A DNA stretch of 64,000 bases, taken from assembly GCF_030758615.1 (NCBI RefSeq), contig NZ_CP132381.1, positions 2,108,001-2,172,000 of the forward strand, given 5' to 3'. Of the stretch, positions 17,651 through 25,721 are shown in pieces (the stretch's first letter is position 1; each line of letters opens with the position of its first letter). Below the pieces are notes generated by a model. The model saw only the letters and a program-made list of their open reading frames with translations. It was not told the DNA's origin and searched no databases. Made by a program: the position numbers and the translations under genes. This DNA is from Gilliamella apis (lineage in GTDB: Bacteria > Pseudomonadota > Gammaproteobacteria > Enterobacterales > Orbaceae).

Positions 17651-18120
17651 TTAATATCCCTTTTAATCAATATGTTAAATTTAATTTGCAAATAAGTATC
17701 TTGCTTATCAATAGTAAAATTCTGAAAATTTAAATAATAAAAATTGTCATTTAACTCACTAATAAATTGCATAAAATTAATAAACTGCCCTCGTAGCTCA
17801 ATATGCCAATAACTTGACAATTCATTTTTCTCATATTTAAAGGAAGTTAAGTGCAATTGATTACGTTTGATTGCTTTAGCAAACTCAAGTTCTGTTAGTA
17901 AAGTTAACGAACTTTTTTTAGCAGATTGATAACGTTCAATTTTTGATTGAAGTAATTTAATTGCCGTTTTCTTTTCTTCATATATTGTAATTTGCATCTC
18001 TGTTTGTTGTTTTAGTTCTTGAATAAAAAACTGATAACAGATGAAAAACACAATTGAAGGTAGCAAAAAGCTGATTAAGTATTGTTGCCAAATAGGTCTA
18101 TAAAAAAAATCATTATTCAT
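17647..18120 (-). CDS. HofO/PilO-like pilus-assembly protein
   Basis: 157 residues. One membrane helix near the N-terminus (about 13-29), then a coiled coil (30-75) and a ferredoxin-like C-terminal part with YWHIELRGQFINFMQFISELN, as in PilO proteins. It is expected to pair with PilN in the periplasm. It overlaps the PilM-PilN fusion upstream by 8 bases and the HofP-like gene downstream by 4, so translation is probably coupled. Confidence 0.65.
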   Translation of the reverse strand: MNNDFFYRPIWQQYLISFLLPSIVFFICYQFFIQELKQQTEMQITIYEEKKTAIKLLQSKIERYQSAKKSSLTLLTELEFAKAIKRNQLHLTSFKYEKNELSSYWHIELRGQFINFMQFISELNDNFYYLNFQNFTIDKQDTYLQIKFNILIKRDIK

Positions 18121-19060
18121 TTAATTCAATATCCAGTTGAAACAACAAACTATCTCCACTATTTTCGATATTTTTAACCAAGCTACTATTTACCTCATGA
18201 CTGGATAAAAGTTGCTGATTAAAATTAATAATATCGACATAATTAATACTTTGACCGATAATTTTTATATGCTGTGCTTCATATTCATACAATCTTAACC
18301 AGATTGTCTCTGGCAGCATTTCTGCAAACATTTGTAGCGATTGTTGAATCTGTTTTTGACTAGGTGAAGGATTAGGAATAAAACTTGCTAATTGAGCAGA
18401 CAATTGCTGTTCTAGCACTTGTTGTGTTGATAGCTGTTTCGAATATTGACTAAATGTAGTTTGGCTATCAAGTAAAAGATAAAAGAAGAAACAACTCAGT
18501 AAACCAATGAAGCTAACCATGAAAAGTAGTAATTGAAACTGGTGCTGCCTTGCTTTTTGCTGGCGCCACGGTAAAAAATTAAATCTTATATTTTCCAACT
18601 TACTATTAATAGAAAGCAAAGTTAAACCATGCTTTTTGGATAAATCTATCCAATAATTAGCTGTATCACTCTCACAAATAGCAATCATAATAGTTTTTTG
18701 AGGGCCTGCTAATGACACAAAATCGAAAAACATATTGTTTGCCGGTAATTGAAATAGTTTATTGATTATTGCTTTTACATATAAAGTTAATTCTGCTGAA
18801 TTTAATTTCACCTCAGGATAAGCCGTTTTCTGAAACTGAACGTAACTTTGGCCTAAATTCAGTGCTATTGCAGTTAATTTTGGCTGCTGTTTTTTTAAAT
18901 TTTGTATCAGTTGCTCAATATCAGTCGAGTTTTGATAAGGAATATCAGCTAAATTTTCATTATTAGAATGTCCGTTAAGGGCTTTAACAGTTACCACTTG
19001 ATAGCGTAATATTTCTGGTTCGATTGTAATAACAGCACATTTTTTATTAAAAACTATCAT
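18113..19060 (-). CDS. PilM(HofM)-PilN(HofN) fusion protein
   Basis: 315 residues. Residues 1-160 resemble a shortened PilM/HofM actin-like domain (ITIEPEILRYQVV, TAIALNLGQSYVQFQKTAYP, TIMIAICESDTANYW). From about residue 165 the sequence reads FNFLPWRQQKARQHQ, the characteristic first residues of PilN/HofN, followed by its membrane helix (about 183-203), coiled coil and ferredoxin-like periplasmic domain (ETIWLRLYEYEAQHIKIIGQS). In relatives these are two genes (about 260 and 180 residues). Here they are one frame, and the PilM part is about 100 residues short. First gene of the hof-like operon. Confidence 0.75.
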   Translation of the reverse strand: MIVFNKKCAVITIEPEILRYQVVTVKALNGHSNNENLADIPYQNSTDIEQLIQNLKKQQPKLTAIALNLGQSYVQFQKTAYPEVKLNSAELTLYVKAIINKLFQLPANNMFFDFVSLAGPQKTIMIAICESDTANYWIDLSKKHGLTLLSINSKLENIRFNFLPWRQQKARQHQFQLLLFMVSFIGLLSCFFFYLLLDSQTTFSQYSKQLSTQQVLEQQLSAQLASFIPNPSPSQKQIQQSLQMFAEMLPETIWLRLYEYEAQHIKIIGQSINYVDIINFNQQLLSSHEVNSSLVKNIENSGDSLLFQLDIELNE

Positions 19061-19215
19061 ATGTATCTTAAATAATGTTGATTAGTGATATCAAAAATCA
19101 TAATCATAATTAGCTGGATATAAGCCAACAATATGCATATTTGCGAAGTATCATCCAAAAAATGTCTAAAATTAAACCGAACAGGGTCAATTTTAAGAAA
19201 ATTTAAAAAAAAAGG

Positions 19216-19243
19216 TTGACTGAAATAAGACGTGCCTTATAAT
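19216..19243 (+). promoter_or_regulatory. Strong sigma-70 promoter of the tRNA operon
   Basis: TTGACT at 19216-19221, 16-base spacer, TATAAT at 19238-19243, then a GC-containing discriminator (GCACATCC) of the type seen at stringently controlled stable-RNA promoters. The first tRNA starts 17 bases later. Confidence 0.8.
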
Positions 19244-19260
19244 GCACATCCACACGGTAA

Positions 19261-19336
19261 GGGTGATTAGCTCAGTTGGGAGAGCACCTCCCTTACAAGG
19301 AGGGGGTCACTGGTTCGAACCCGGTATCACCCACCA
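19261..19336 (+). tRNA. tRNA-Val (TAC), copy 1
   Basis: 76 bases with encoded CCA. Acceptor GGGTGAT pairs with ATCACCC; anticodon loop CTTACAA gives TAC; T loop GGTTCGAACCC. Confidence 0.96.
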
Positions 19337-19371
19337 ATTCTTACCGTGATGTTTTAGAAATAAAACACTTG

Positions 19372-19447
19372 GGGTGATTAGCTCAGTTGGGAGAGCACCT
19401 CCCTTACAAGGAGGGGGTCACTGGTTCGAACCCGGTATCACCCACCA
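19372..19447 (+). tRNA. tRNA-Val (TAC), copy 2
   Basis: Identical in sequence to the first copy, 35 bases downstream, and part of the same transcript. Anticodon TAC. Confidence 0.96.
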
Positions 19448-19463
19448 CTTTTACTATCTTAAT

Positions 19464-19539
19464 GGGTTGTTAGCTCAGTCGGTAGAGCAGCGGACTTTTA
19501 ATCCGTTTGTCGAGCGTTCGAATCGCTCACGACCCACCA
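19464..19539 (+). tRNA. tRNA-Lys (TTT)
   Basis: 76 bases with encoded CCA. Acceptor GGGTTGT pairs with ACGACCC through one G-T pair; anticodon loop CTTTTAA gives TTT. Its last 14 bases, CTCACGACCCACCA, recur at the head of each of the repeats that follow. Confidence 0.96.
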
Positions 19540-20183
19540 CTTTTTTCTCTTTCACCTATTCCGTTACAGATAAATTACTCAGCGATGAGAACGCTAGTGT
19601 TCGACAAATTCGTCTGGAACGAATTTGAACAACACAAAGTGTTGGCCCTGAAAGGGTGAGGCACACGATGTGCCGAATAATCTAGCTCACGACCCACCAA
19701 TTTTTTTCTTTTTCACTTACTCCATTACGAATAAATTATTTAGCGATAAGAACGGCTAGCGTTCGACTAATTCGTCTGGAACGAATTTGAACAACACTTG
19801 TGTTGGCCCTGAAAGGGTGAGGCACACGATGTGCCGAATAATCTAGTTCACGACCCACCACTTTTTTTCTCTTTCACCTATTCCATTACAGAGATAAATT
19901 ACTTAGCGATGAGAACGCTAGCGTTCGACAAATTCGTCTGGAACGAATTTGAACAACACAAAGTGTTGGCCCTGAAAGGGTGAGGCACACGATGTGCCGA
20001 ATAATCTAGCTCACGACCCACCACTTTTTTCTCTTTCACCTATTCCATTACAGATAAATTACTCAGCGATGATAGCGCTTGCGTTCGACTAATTCGTCTG
20101 GAACGAATTTAAACAACACAAAGTGTTGGCCCTGAAAGGGTCAGGCACACGATGTGCCGAATAATCTAGCTCACCCATCACCA
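19526..20183 (+). repeat. Four tandem 160-163 bp repeats starting with the tRNA-Lys 3' end; probable structured RNA
   Basis: Units: 19526-19685, 19686-19846, 19847-20009 and 20010-20169, closed by a decayed fifth head at 20170-20183. Each unit begins with CTCACGACCCACCA (or a one-base variant), the 3' end of tRNA-Lys. It then carries a T-rich part and five consecutive hairpins: GAACGCTAGCGTTC, AATTCGT/ACGAATT, CAACAC/GTGTTG, CCCT/AGGG and GGCACA/TGTGCC. The last four stems are intact in every unit although loops vary (for example AAA against TT in the CAACAC hairpin of unit 2). The layout parallels the tyrT (rtT) repeats of E. coli, where tandem repeats carry the tRNA 3' end. No protein-coding frame is evident. 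Confidence 0.8.
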
Positions 20184-20323
20184 TTTTACTGCCCAAAAGA
20201 AAACTATTGATAATTTTGTAAACTTGCTTATAAAATAGCTAAATTACATAACGACAATAGATTTATCTATAACGAATAAATTCGTTACAGTCCTTTTACA
20301 GTAATAAAATTACTGGGTATATA

Positions 20324-20941
20324 ATGAAAAAATTAATTCTAATCCTATCATTAGGTTTGTTCACTTATGGTTCGGTTTTTGCTGATGAACAACCTGAATT
20401 AAATTTTGAAAGTGAATATCAAAAAGCTACAGAACAAAATGATCCTGAGGCTCAATATCATGTTGGAATAATGTATTTTAATGGTTATACAGTTAAAAAA
20501 CGTGTATTTAAAGGTATTGAACAAGGGGCAATTGATGAACACGAACAAAAAACTGAACCAGATTATAGCAAAGCAAAAGAATGGTTTGAAAAAGCAGCTA
20601 AACAAGGGCATATTGGCGCTCAACATAGTTTAGCTATGTTGTATTATAACGGACAAGGTACTAAGCAAAATTATCTAAAGGGTATTGAATGGGACACTAA
20701 AGCAGCGCAAAAAGGAGATCCTGTAGCACAATATACTTTAGCAATTATGTATTATAAAGGCACCGGTGTTAAACAGAATTATTTTAAAGCAAAACAATGG
20801 TTTGCTAAAGCCGCAGAACAAAACTATTTAGATTCTAAAGACCATTTATCAGTAGTTTCCAAAAAAGTTCAAGCAATTATCAAGAAAAATAATCAAGCAA
20901 AAAAACAAAAAACTAGCAGTGTTGATTGTGGATGTAGTTAA
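20324..20941 (+). CDS. Secreted Sel1-repeat (TPR-like) protein
   Basis: 205 residues. Signal peptide MKKLILILSLGLFTYGSVFA with cleavage before DEQ. Three to four Sel1 repeats follow (pattern A-x-A-Q-Y-x-(L/V)-(A/G)-x-M-Y-(F/Y)-x-G-x-(G)-V/T-K...A-x-x-W-(F)-x-K-A-A). The first has an insertion. A Lys/Gln-rich tail ends in VDCGCS with two cysteines. Sel1 proteins are periplasmic or extracellular adaptor scaffolds. A paralogue lies at 23414-24370, across the GH3 gene. Convergent with the GH3 gene and separated from it by a hairpin. Confidence 0.85.
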   Translation: MKKLILILSLGLFTYGSVFADEQPELNFESEYQKATEQNDPEAQYHVGIMYFNGYTVKKRVFKGIEQGAIDEHEQKTEPDYSKAKEWFEKAAKQGHIGAQHSLAMLYYNGQGTKQNYLKGIEWDTKAAQKGDPVAQYTLAIMYYKGTGVKQNYFKAKQWFAKAAEQNYLDSKDHLSVVSKKVQAIIKKNNQAKKQKTSSVDCGCS

Positions 20942-21011
20942 TGTTGAAAAAATTATCATATTTTTCAATTTATTGCTTATTTATAGTTAAAAACTCTACT
21001 GAAAATAATAA

Positions 21012-21046
21012 TTGTGCTATTGCCTTAACTTAATTCAATAGCACAA
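21012..21046. terminator. Bidirectional hairpin between Sel1 gene and GH3 gene
   Basis: TTGTGCTATTG at 21012-21022 pairs perfectly with CAATAGCACAA at 21036-21046, between the convergent genes. Confidence 0.7.
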
Positions 21047-21056
21047 AATAGACGAC

Positions 21057-23018
21057 TTAAAGCGTTAAACCATAACCTAATGGATATAATGCCTGCATGT
21101 CGTTTGCTAAATCAGAAGATTGTTTTATAACACTATCCATTGAGTCTGGTAATGCAAATGGTAATTTAGCGCTGAATGGTTTACTATCTAATAAACGTTT
21201 AAATAACACATCATCATTTACACCAAAATTTGCAACCACTGCATTTGCTATTTGTTTTACTGGAGTTAAAACTGCCGGTCTATCTAAATAAACAGTGACA
21301 ACAACGGGATGTTTTTTACTTGCTTCATTAATAAATTTTATATCTTTATCATCAGCAGTATATTCTAATGAACCTTCATGATATCTTGCACCAAAGAAGT
21401 AATTTTTATGTTTTTGTTCATAAGGCGCATTAACTCTAGCAACAACCACATCAGCTTGATCCAATTTATCAACAATAGTAATTTTACCTTTTAAGGAGTT
21501 TTTAGCATCCTCAGTAAAACCATATAAATAGACTTTACTACTGGATTTCAATGGCAGAATCTTATCTTTATTTTCTAATAAAACCAATGAATCAAATTGC
21601 GCTTTATCAGCAACTTTTTGGAAATCTTGATTACCAACAAAACGGCTTGCTTCAGTAGGATCAACATAAGGATTTTCAAATTGTCCTAAAGCAAATTTTT
21701 GCGTCAAGATTGCTAAAACTGCACTATCAATAGTTTTTTCATCCAGTTTATTGTTTTTTACAGCTGACACAATAACAGAGCTATCACTCACTCCACCAAA
21801 TTGTTGAACACCGGCTTGAATAGCTTTAATAAAACGTTGCTCAACAGTGAGATCTTCTACTCCCCATGGCATTCCTTCCGCTTTAGGCGCTATATCAGGT
21901 GGGTTACCGTTGATACAAACTTCATTACAATCTTTTGTAATATTCCAATCACTAATAATCACCCCTTTAAATTGATAAGTATCTCTTAATAGATCTTTCA
22001 ATAAATAGCGATTAAAACCTCCGCCGACAGGTTCAATTTTATGATCATTTAATTGGGCATTTTTTAAAATAGAATAAGTCGGCATAATTGCAGCTACATT
22101 GACCTCAAATGCGCCAGTGAATGGTATGATATGTTGTTCTAAACTGTTTTTATGAGTATAGAGTGCATATTTACCATAAGAGTTATGACTATCTAACCCC
22201 TCTTCTGCAGCACCATAACCAACCCAATGTTTAACGACGGCAGCCACACTTTGTGAATTTAAGCCAAGTTTGCCATTTTGCATACCTGAAATATAACCTC
22301 GCACCATACTTTTACTTAGCATTGGATCTTCGCCAAATGTACCTTCAAAACGAGACCAACGTGGTTCGGTTCCCAAATCTGCCATGGGAGATAAAGCCTG
22401 AGTTACCCCTAGTGAACGATACTCTTGTCGAATAATGTTTCCGTACTCATTTATAATAGACTCGTTACCAATCGCAGCCATGCCTAATGTTCCTGGCCAT
22501 TGGCTAAATCCAGCGTTACTCGTTACTTTATTGCCATAATAGAAAGTGTTTCGCGGATCAACACTAATGGTCAGAGGAATAGCCAGACGAGAGGACTCTG
22601 CAATTTGTTGTAATTGATTATTTTGCTCAGCAAAATCTTTTGGATTCACTTCTAAACGAGTAATTAGACTATTTACCTTATCATCAAGCACTAACTGTTT
22701 AATTTCTTCTAAATTATACTTATCTCCATGACCAAGCTCATCGCCTAAACTTTTGGCATTACCATGCATCATCAGCCCTGCTTTTTCTTCTAACGACAAT
22801 TTGCTAAGTAGATCTTTAGCACGAACTTCAGGCGACAAACGCCAATCTTCAAAAGGAGACAATTTGCCATCTTTATCAAAGTCTTTAAATTCTAGATTAT
22901 CAATTACAATTTTTTTTAATTGATGACTTTTAATCTCAACCTGCTCAATAGCAACTGCTTGACCAACAGCCAAAGCTGCACTAACCAATAATGCTAATTT
23001 CACTCGTTTGTTTGTCAT
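21057..23018 (-). CDS. Glycoside hydrolase family 3, secreted beta-glucosidase-like
   Basis: 653 residues. Signal peptide to about residue 23 (VSAALAVGQAVA). An EF-hand-like Asp-rich motif (DFDKDGKLSPFEDWR) precedes the GH3 N-terminal barrel (about 65-400; SVDPRN, SRFEGTFGEDP, VAAVVKHWVGYG, and VIISDWN with the nucleophile Asp). The C-terminal alpha/beta sandwich (about 430-650) contains LVLLENKDKILPL. The fibronectin-III tail of BglX-type enzymes is absent. Expected role: hydrolysis of plant- or host-derived beta-glycosides in the periplasm or outside, consistent with a gut niche. An unexplained terminator lies in its leader (23115-23157). Confidence 0.88.
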   Translation of the reverse strand: MTNKRVKLALLVSAALAVGQAVAIEQVEIKSHQLKKIVIDNLEFKDFDKDGKLSPFEDWRLSPEVRAKDLLSKLSLEEKAGLMMHGNAKSLGDELGHGDKYNLEEIKQLVLDDKVNSLITRLEVNPKDFAEQNNQLQQIAESSRLAIPLTISVDPRNTFYYGNKVTSNAGFSQWPGTLGMAAIGNESIINEYGNIIRQEYRSLGVTQALSPMADLGTEPRWSRFEGTFGEDPMLSKSMVRGYISGMQNGKLGLNSQSVAAVVKHWVGYGAAEEGLDSHNSYGKYALYTHKNSLEQHIIPFTGAFEVNVAAIMPTYSILKNAQLNDHKIEPVGGGFNRYLLKDLLRDTYQFKGVIISDWNITKDCNEVCINGNPPDIAPKAEGMPWGVEDLTVEQRFIKAIQAGVQQFGGVSDSSVIVSAVKNNKLDEKTIDSAVLAILTQKFALGQFENPYVDPTEASRFVGNQDFQKVADKAQFDSLVLLENKDKILPLKSSSKVYLYGFTEDAKNSLKGKITIVDKLDQADVVVARVNAPYEQKHKNYFFGARYHEGSLEYTADDKDIKFINEASKKHPVVVTVYLDRPAVLTPVKQIANAVVANFGVNDDVLFKRLLDSKPFSAKLPFALPDSMDSVIKQSSDLANDMQALYPLGYGLTL

Positions 23019-23413
23019 AAGAACTCCTTGTCTATTTACTCAGTATCCAATTAATTTTGCATACCCGCTAAAACTGATATTCCCTAGTTGTTAATATATT
23101 TGGCTTTCTTAAAGCAAAAAAACCTAAACACCTCATTGAGTAAGATGTTTAGGTTTTGCCCGAATAGTTATGTCAACTAAACAGTAACAATCCAAATTTA
23201 TAAATTAGCATAATATTAAAAACTTACTTTTGTTATAAACAAAAAATATTATAATTGTGATAAATATCACGTTATTATTAGATAATTTCAGCATATTCTA
23301 GTTATACATGTAATGGTAATAATTTTTAATGCCAATTAGTTTATTAAAGATCCATATATAAATGTATTTAGTAACAATAAATATTAAATTTTAGGGACAA
23401 ATAAGGTGAAACA
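23019..23413. other. Divergent intergenic region, GH3 / Sel1
   Basis: 395 AT-rich bases holding the leader terminator at 23115-23157 and presumably both promoters. No open frame of note. The Sel1 gene starts with GTG preceded by AAGGTGAAAC. Confidence 0.5.
23115..23157 (-). terminator. Intrinsic terminator in the GH3 leader
   Basis: AACCTAAACA at 23121-23130 pairs with TGTTTAGGTT at 23146-23155. Read on the minus strand the stem is followed by seven T, so it stops transcription running toward GH3, about 95 bases before the ATG at 23018. No minus-strand gene is visible upstream for it to serve. Confidence 0.65.
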
Positions 23414-24370
23414 GTGACCAGATTAATAGTAATGATTAGCTTATTTTTATTTGCAATAAATACCAGCTTTGCAGTTGAAAATATTGAGGCTTTTTTTGAT
23501 GAGCAATATAAAAAAGCAACGCAGCAAAATGATGCTGAAGCTCAATTCTATTTAGGCCGCATGTATCTAAAGGGTGAAGGAGTTAAACAAGATTTTACCA
23601 AGGCAAAGGAATGGTTTGAAAAAGCAACAGAACAACATCATATGAGTGCACAAGCAGTTTTGGGTTCAATGTACTTTTTTGGTTATGGAATTGATAAAAA
23701 TAAACAAAAAGGTAAAGAACTGATTGAAGAATCAGCATTAAGTGGAGATCCCATCGGTCAATTTTACTTTGGTGTTCTATATGAAGAAGCCGAACCCCAA
23801 AAGACATACAAAGGAATTGAAAAAAATATAGATGATAGTGGTTTTTATCAAGACTTTGTCAAAGCTAGAGAATGGTATGAAAAAGCCGCACAACAAGGAA
23901 ATATGCAAGCAACTTATAATTTAGGCGTTCTTTATGCAAATGGTCGTGGTGTTGAAAAAGATGAATTTAAAGCAAGAAAATATTATGAAATAGCTGCAAA
24001 AGGTGGTGATCGTCATGCAAAGCATAATTTGGCTATAATGTACTACAATGGTTATGCTGGACTAACCAAAGATTTGGCTAAAGGTGTAAAATTGGATATC
24101 GAAGCTGCCAAACAAGGATCACCATTAGCACAATACAATTTAGGCTTATTTTTCTATGAAGGTACTTATTTTAAGCAAGACTATACCAAAGCCAGAAAAT
24201 CATTTGAGTTTGCAGCCGCTCAAAACGAAGCAGGCTCCCAATACATGTTAGCAATTATCTATGAACAAGGGCTGGGAGTTGATAAAGATCCAGAACGAGC
24301 CAAACATTATTATTATCTAGCTTGCCAAAATGGCTATGAAGAAAGTTGTACTCAAGCTAATGCTAATTGA
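23414..24370 (+). CDS. Secreted Sel1-repeat (TPR-like) protein, longer paralogue
   Basis: 318 residues from a GTG start with AAGGTG about 8 bases upstream. Signal peptide (IVMISLFLFAINTSFA). Six or seven Sel1 repeats cover about residues 35-310, for example AEAQFYLGRMYLKGEGVKQD and MQATYNLGVLYANGRGVEKD. The C-terminus ends with a Cys-containing helix (YYLACQNGYEESC). It is a paralogue of 20324-20941, to which repeat phrases such as AIMYYNG and AREWYEKAAQQG correspond. Likely a periplasmic or surface scaffold. A hairpin terminator follows directly. Confidence 0.85.
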   Translation: MTRLIVMISLFLFAINTSFAVENIEAFFDEQYKKATQQNDAEAQFYLGRMYLKGEGVKQDFTKAKEWFEKATEQHHMSAQAVLGSMYFFGYGIDKNKQKGKELIEESALSGDPIGQFYFGVLYEEAEPQKTYKGIEKNIDDSGFYQDFVKAREWYEKAAQQGNMQATYNLGVLYANGRGVEKDEFKARKYYEIAAKGGDRHAKHNLAIMYYNGYAGLTKDLAKGVKLDIEAAKQGSPLAQYNLGLFFYEGTYFKQDYTKARKSFEFAAAQNEAGSQYMLAIIYEQGLGVDKDPERAKHYYYLACQNGYEESCTQANAN

Positions 24371-24375
24371 TTTTC

Positions 24376-24411
24376 AAGTTGAATGTTGTGGGGAAATTAA
24401 CAACATTCAAC
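24376..24411. terminator. Bidirectional hairpin between Sel1 gene and LysE-family gene
   Basis: AGTTGAATGTTGT pairs with ACAACATTCAACT across a 10-base loop, between convergent genes; it overlaps the last codons of the LysE-family gene. Confidence 0.7.
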
Positions 24412-25045
24412 TGCCATAAATAACATAAAAAATAAGTCGGTAAGCAATATAGAACATTACGACGCCTACAATTGAGTCCAATATAACCCACATTCTTTTT
24501 TGTTTAAATAATGGTATAAGTAACCTAGCACCGTAACCAATACCAAAAAACCAAATAAAAGAAACACAAACAGCACCAATTAAAAATGCCCATTTTTGCT
24601 CAGTTGATAAAGTGCCAGCTATACCACCAACAATTACAATTGTATCTAAATAAACATGGGGATTAAGTAAAGTAACAGCCAAAGTAGACAATATAACCTT
24701 AGTTAACGCATTCTTTTGTTGCTGAGTAGAATCAATTTGCATAGTGCTGTTACCTTGTATTGCACTCTTGCAGGCATTAAATCCATACCAAATCAAAAAT
24801 AAAGCGCCTAAAATGGCAAGCACGTCGGTTATGATAGGATTACGACTAATAAATGCTCCGACTCCCCAAATACCGATAGCCATCAAAGTAAAATCACAGA
24901 TAAAACAAATACCAGCGACAAAAAAGATATGATTTTTTAATAACCCCTGTTTAAGTACAAACAAATTTTGTGCACCAATAGCTATAATCAAACTTGCCGA
25001 AATCATCGAGCCACGTAATATTTCTGTCAGCATTGAACTTAACAT
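24407..25045 (-). CDS. LysE/ArgO-family amino-acid exporter
   Basis: 212 residues with six membrane helices. The N-terminal GAQNLFVLKQGL and the central TLLNPHVYLDTIVIVGG are the LysE/ArgO signatures (E. coli ArgO: GPQNAFVMNQG, WLNPHVYLDTFVV). The family exports basic amino acids, arginine in the case of ArgO. Two Met lie close together (positions 1 and 5), so the start is uncertain by a few residues. Stand-alone gene. Confidence 0.82.
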   Translation of the reverse strand: MLSSMLTEILRGSMISASLIIAIGAQNLFVLKQGLLKNHIFFVAGICFICDFTLMAIGIWGVGAFISRNPIITDVLAILGALFLIWYGFNACKSAIQGNSTMQIDSTQQQKNALTKVILSTLAVTLLNPHVYLDTIVIVGGIAGTLSTEQKWAFLIGAVCVSFIWFFGIGYGARLLIPLFKQKRMWVILDSIVGVVMFYIAYRLIFYVIYGS

Positions 25046-25721
25046 CGTAAATAAGAAGCATTATACAAAAAGGTTATGAGTATAACTATTAAAACAACAA
25101 TGATTATGCATCCTTTATAAAAAAACAGTGATACAATTATTAATTATTAAAAATCTAGAAGTTAACTAATCAAAATATGATTAATTAAAAAAGTACACAA
25201 GAAAGTTTTATTATCTTTGAGTTTATTATCTTATTTAGCACAAATACAATTATCAGCTTATTTGTAGATTGGTAAAAGCGGTAGTATTCTCTATTAAGCT
25301 TATAGCAAACATTGTTAGATAAATTGCAAGGTAACTATCAATAAAGAAACTGATTAACTATTTTGCTATCTTCCTGTTATTCGTTACAGTAAAACTTATG
25401 ATTACTTGAGGAAGAGGTTAAAAAAACCCTTTCCTCAAATTTTTTGGCTTAAAAATGCTTTTAAAACATTTTATCCGTTATAAATTCAGACAACTAACAG
25501 CTTGATTAAACATTAACACAGCAACAATAAAGCATTAAATAGAAGATGAATATCCATAATTATCATTTAGCTGTCATCAATACTCTTACTCATCAATAAA
25601 AAATTACCATTAACCCCAAAAAATAGCAAAAAGTAAATTGCCGTGCTAAATAGATATAACAGACAATTTTTTCAGATTTTATAAAAAATTTTGCATCTAA
25701 AATGATTAAACAAAATCTTGA
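25046..25721. other. Long gene-free region with orphan hairpin
   Basis: 676 AT-rich bases. The only clear structure is at 25407-25446: TTGAGGAA...TTCCTCAA with an inner GG/CC and then TTTTTT, a good intrinsic terminator in + orientation. It has no visible upstream gene except the divergent LysE-family gene. No open frame convinced me; decayed gene content is possible. Confidence 0.5.

Noticed and set aside
19374-19628. 84-codon open frame across tRNA-Val, tRNA-Lys and the first repeat
   Set aside because: It is read out of two tRNA genes and a structured repeat; no ribosome site and no protein-like composition.
19526-20183. Possible CRISPR array
   Set aside because: Units are 160-163 bp direct repeats without unique spacers and begin with a tRNA 3' end.
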